A stretch of DNA of 64,000 nt from Aliiglaciecola sp. 3_MG-2023 (GTDB taxonomy: Bacteria; Pseudomonadota; Gammaproteobacteria; Enterobacterales; Alteromonadaceae). The notes under the pieces are model-generated. The model saw nothing but the letters and a program-made list of their open reading frames with translations. It was not told where the DNA came from and searched no databases. Position 1 is the stretch's first letter; each line of letters opens with the position of its first letter. The stretch covers positions 62,001 to 126,000 of the forward strand of contig NZ_JAUORV010000006.1 in the NCBI RefSeq assembly GCF_030548205.1. The letters run 5' to 3'. The translations under genes were made by a program, and so were the position numbers. This document shows, piece after piece, positions 63,413 to 64,000 of the stretch.

Positions 63413-64000
63413 CTATTCACTGTCAGGAACAGCAACGGTAATTACTTGGATCTTATGTTTTTCAAATAATTCTAAAAATCGGGGTTCGACCTTGTTGTCA
63501 GTTATTAGAATATTAACTTTATCAAGAGAACATAAAATCAAAGAGCTACGTTTACCAATTTTCGAGCTATCCGCTAAAACAATCAGTTGATCTGCCTGTT
63601 TTAATAACTTTTGCTCTGACAGTACCAGCATTGGATCTGTTTCCATCAAGCCAAACTCACCTATCGCAGGTGTGCCCATAAACATTTTACTACCGTGGTA
63701 ATTAGAGATGCCATCGTTTTCAAATGAGCTTAAAATGATACTCTGTTTTCTATATAACTCACCGCCAGGAAGGGTTACTTGATTGTCAGAGTTATCGGCT
63801 AACTCCTGAGCTAGGGCAAACGAATTGGTTAGGATGTTTAAGTGTCTACTAGCAAGGGCGTCTTTCATCATAAAAGTGCTACTTCCACCATTAATAATGA
63901 TTGATTCACCTTCTTCACATAAGGATACGGCTTTCTCAGCTATTAACGCTTTAATATCCTTATTTTGCTCAGTATCGGCCAGAAACACAGAGCCTTTAAG
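63413..64000 (-). CDS. DeoR-family regulator, C-terminal part, cut by window edge
   Basis: The frame is open to the window edge (the codon at 63988 is an internal GTG), so about 195 residues of the sensing domain are visible and the winged helix lies outside. GESIIINGGSSTFMMKDAL, ILTNSFALAQEL, LPGGELYRKQSIILSSFEND, MFMGTPAIGEFGLMETDPML, VLADSSKIGKRS and VNILITD match the regulator at 57333 block for block. The two are paralogues that probably sense related intermediates of uronate or rhamnose catabolism. Same strand as kduI and kduD, 300 bp upstream of them. Confidence 0.9.
   Translation of the reverse strand, partial: LKGSVFLADTEQNKDIKALIAEKAVSLCEEGESIIINGGSSTFMMKDALASRHLNILTNSFALAQELADNSDNQVTLPGGELYRKQSIILSSFENDGISNYHGSKMFMGTPAIGEFGLMETDPMLVLSEQKLLKQADQLIVLADSSKIGKRSSLILCSLDKVNILITDNKVEPRFLELFEKHKIQVITVAVPDSE

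Noticed and set aside
1-64000. tRNA, rRNA, insertion sequences, phage attachment sites or replication origin
   Set aside because: No cloverleaf or ribosomal sequence, transposase motif, terminal inverted repeat or origin-like box cluster was noticed by reading; a covariance-model scan would be needed to exclude small RNAs.

Overview
The window looks like part of a marine gammaproteobacterial chromosome, most likely an Alteromonadaceae-type organism. This is inferred from the AT-rich sequence, the many lipoprotein and signal-peptide hydrolases, a large TonB-dependent receptor, a PEP-CTERM protein and a TRAP importer rather than a SusC/SusD pair. Almost everything in it fits one job: breaking down a sulfated polymer of rhamnose and uronic acid. 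Ulvan, the cell-wall polysaccharide of green algae, is the best match.

Region by region. Positions 1-3628 (minus) hold the start of a GH106-type rhamnosidase, cut by the window edge, followed by a Tat-exported sugar-isomerase-like lipoprotein, a GMC oxidoreductase and its gluconate-2-dehydrogenase-subunit-3-like partner. Positions 3834-14634 (plus) hold an S1_8-type sulfatase, a GH78 rhamnosidase, a second sulfatase, a PL25 lyase, an N-terminally extended PL25-like protein and a PF14099-type jelly-roll lyase. Positions 14808-26897 (minus) hold another PL25 lyase, a PEP-CTERM protein with a cohesin-like domain, a 1293-residue PL24 lyase carrying a dockerin, an iduronate-2-sulfatase-like enzyme, two GH105 unsaturated uronyl hydrolases and a sulfatase with an unusual active-site motif. 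Positions 27517-34993 (plus) hold a GH39-like enzyme and two tandem GH78 paralogues. Positions 35049-48758 are mixed: rhaM, DUF4861, an FMN 2-hydroxy-acid dehydrogenase, GH5, a sulfatase, YgjV, a carbohydrate-binding protein, a nucleoside-hydrolase-like lipoprotein, a GH145/PL24-type propeller, an RpiB/LacAB-type isomerase and a beta-helix protein. Positions 49397-64000 hold a three-gene NAD(P) transhydrogenase, a rhamnulokinase-like kinase, the TonB receptor, a DeoR regulator, a TRAP importer, kduD, kduI and the start of a second DeoR regulator.

How it works together (inference from families). Propeller lyases cut the polymer and leave unsaturated uronate ends. Five sulfatases remove sulfate. 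GH78 and GH106 release rhamnose, GH39 probably xylose, and the GH105 lipoproteins release the unsaturated uronate outside the cytoplasm. The TRAP system would import that acid, which KduI and KduD convert toward 2-keto-3-deoxygluconate. RhaM and the FGGY kinase point to phosphorylative rhamnose catabolism, and the FMN enzyme could oxidise the lactate that results.

The most striking feature is the neighbouring pair at 16413-20937: a lyase with two intact dockerin calcium loops, and a small cohesin-like protein carrying an exosortase sorting tail. If they bind each other, the pair would be a minimal surface-tethered lyase device, resembling a cellulosome but built for an algal sulfated polysaccharide. 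No rRNA, tRNA, CRISPR array or insertion sequence was recognised. No exosortase, formylglycine-generating enzyme, RhaA/RhaD, KdgK or KdgA is encoded in the window.
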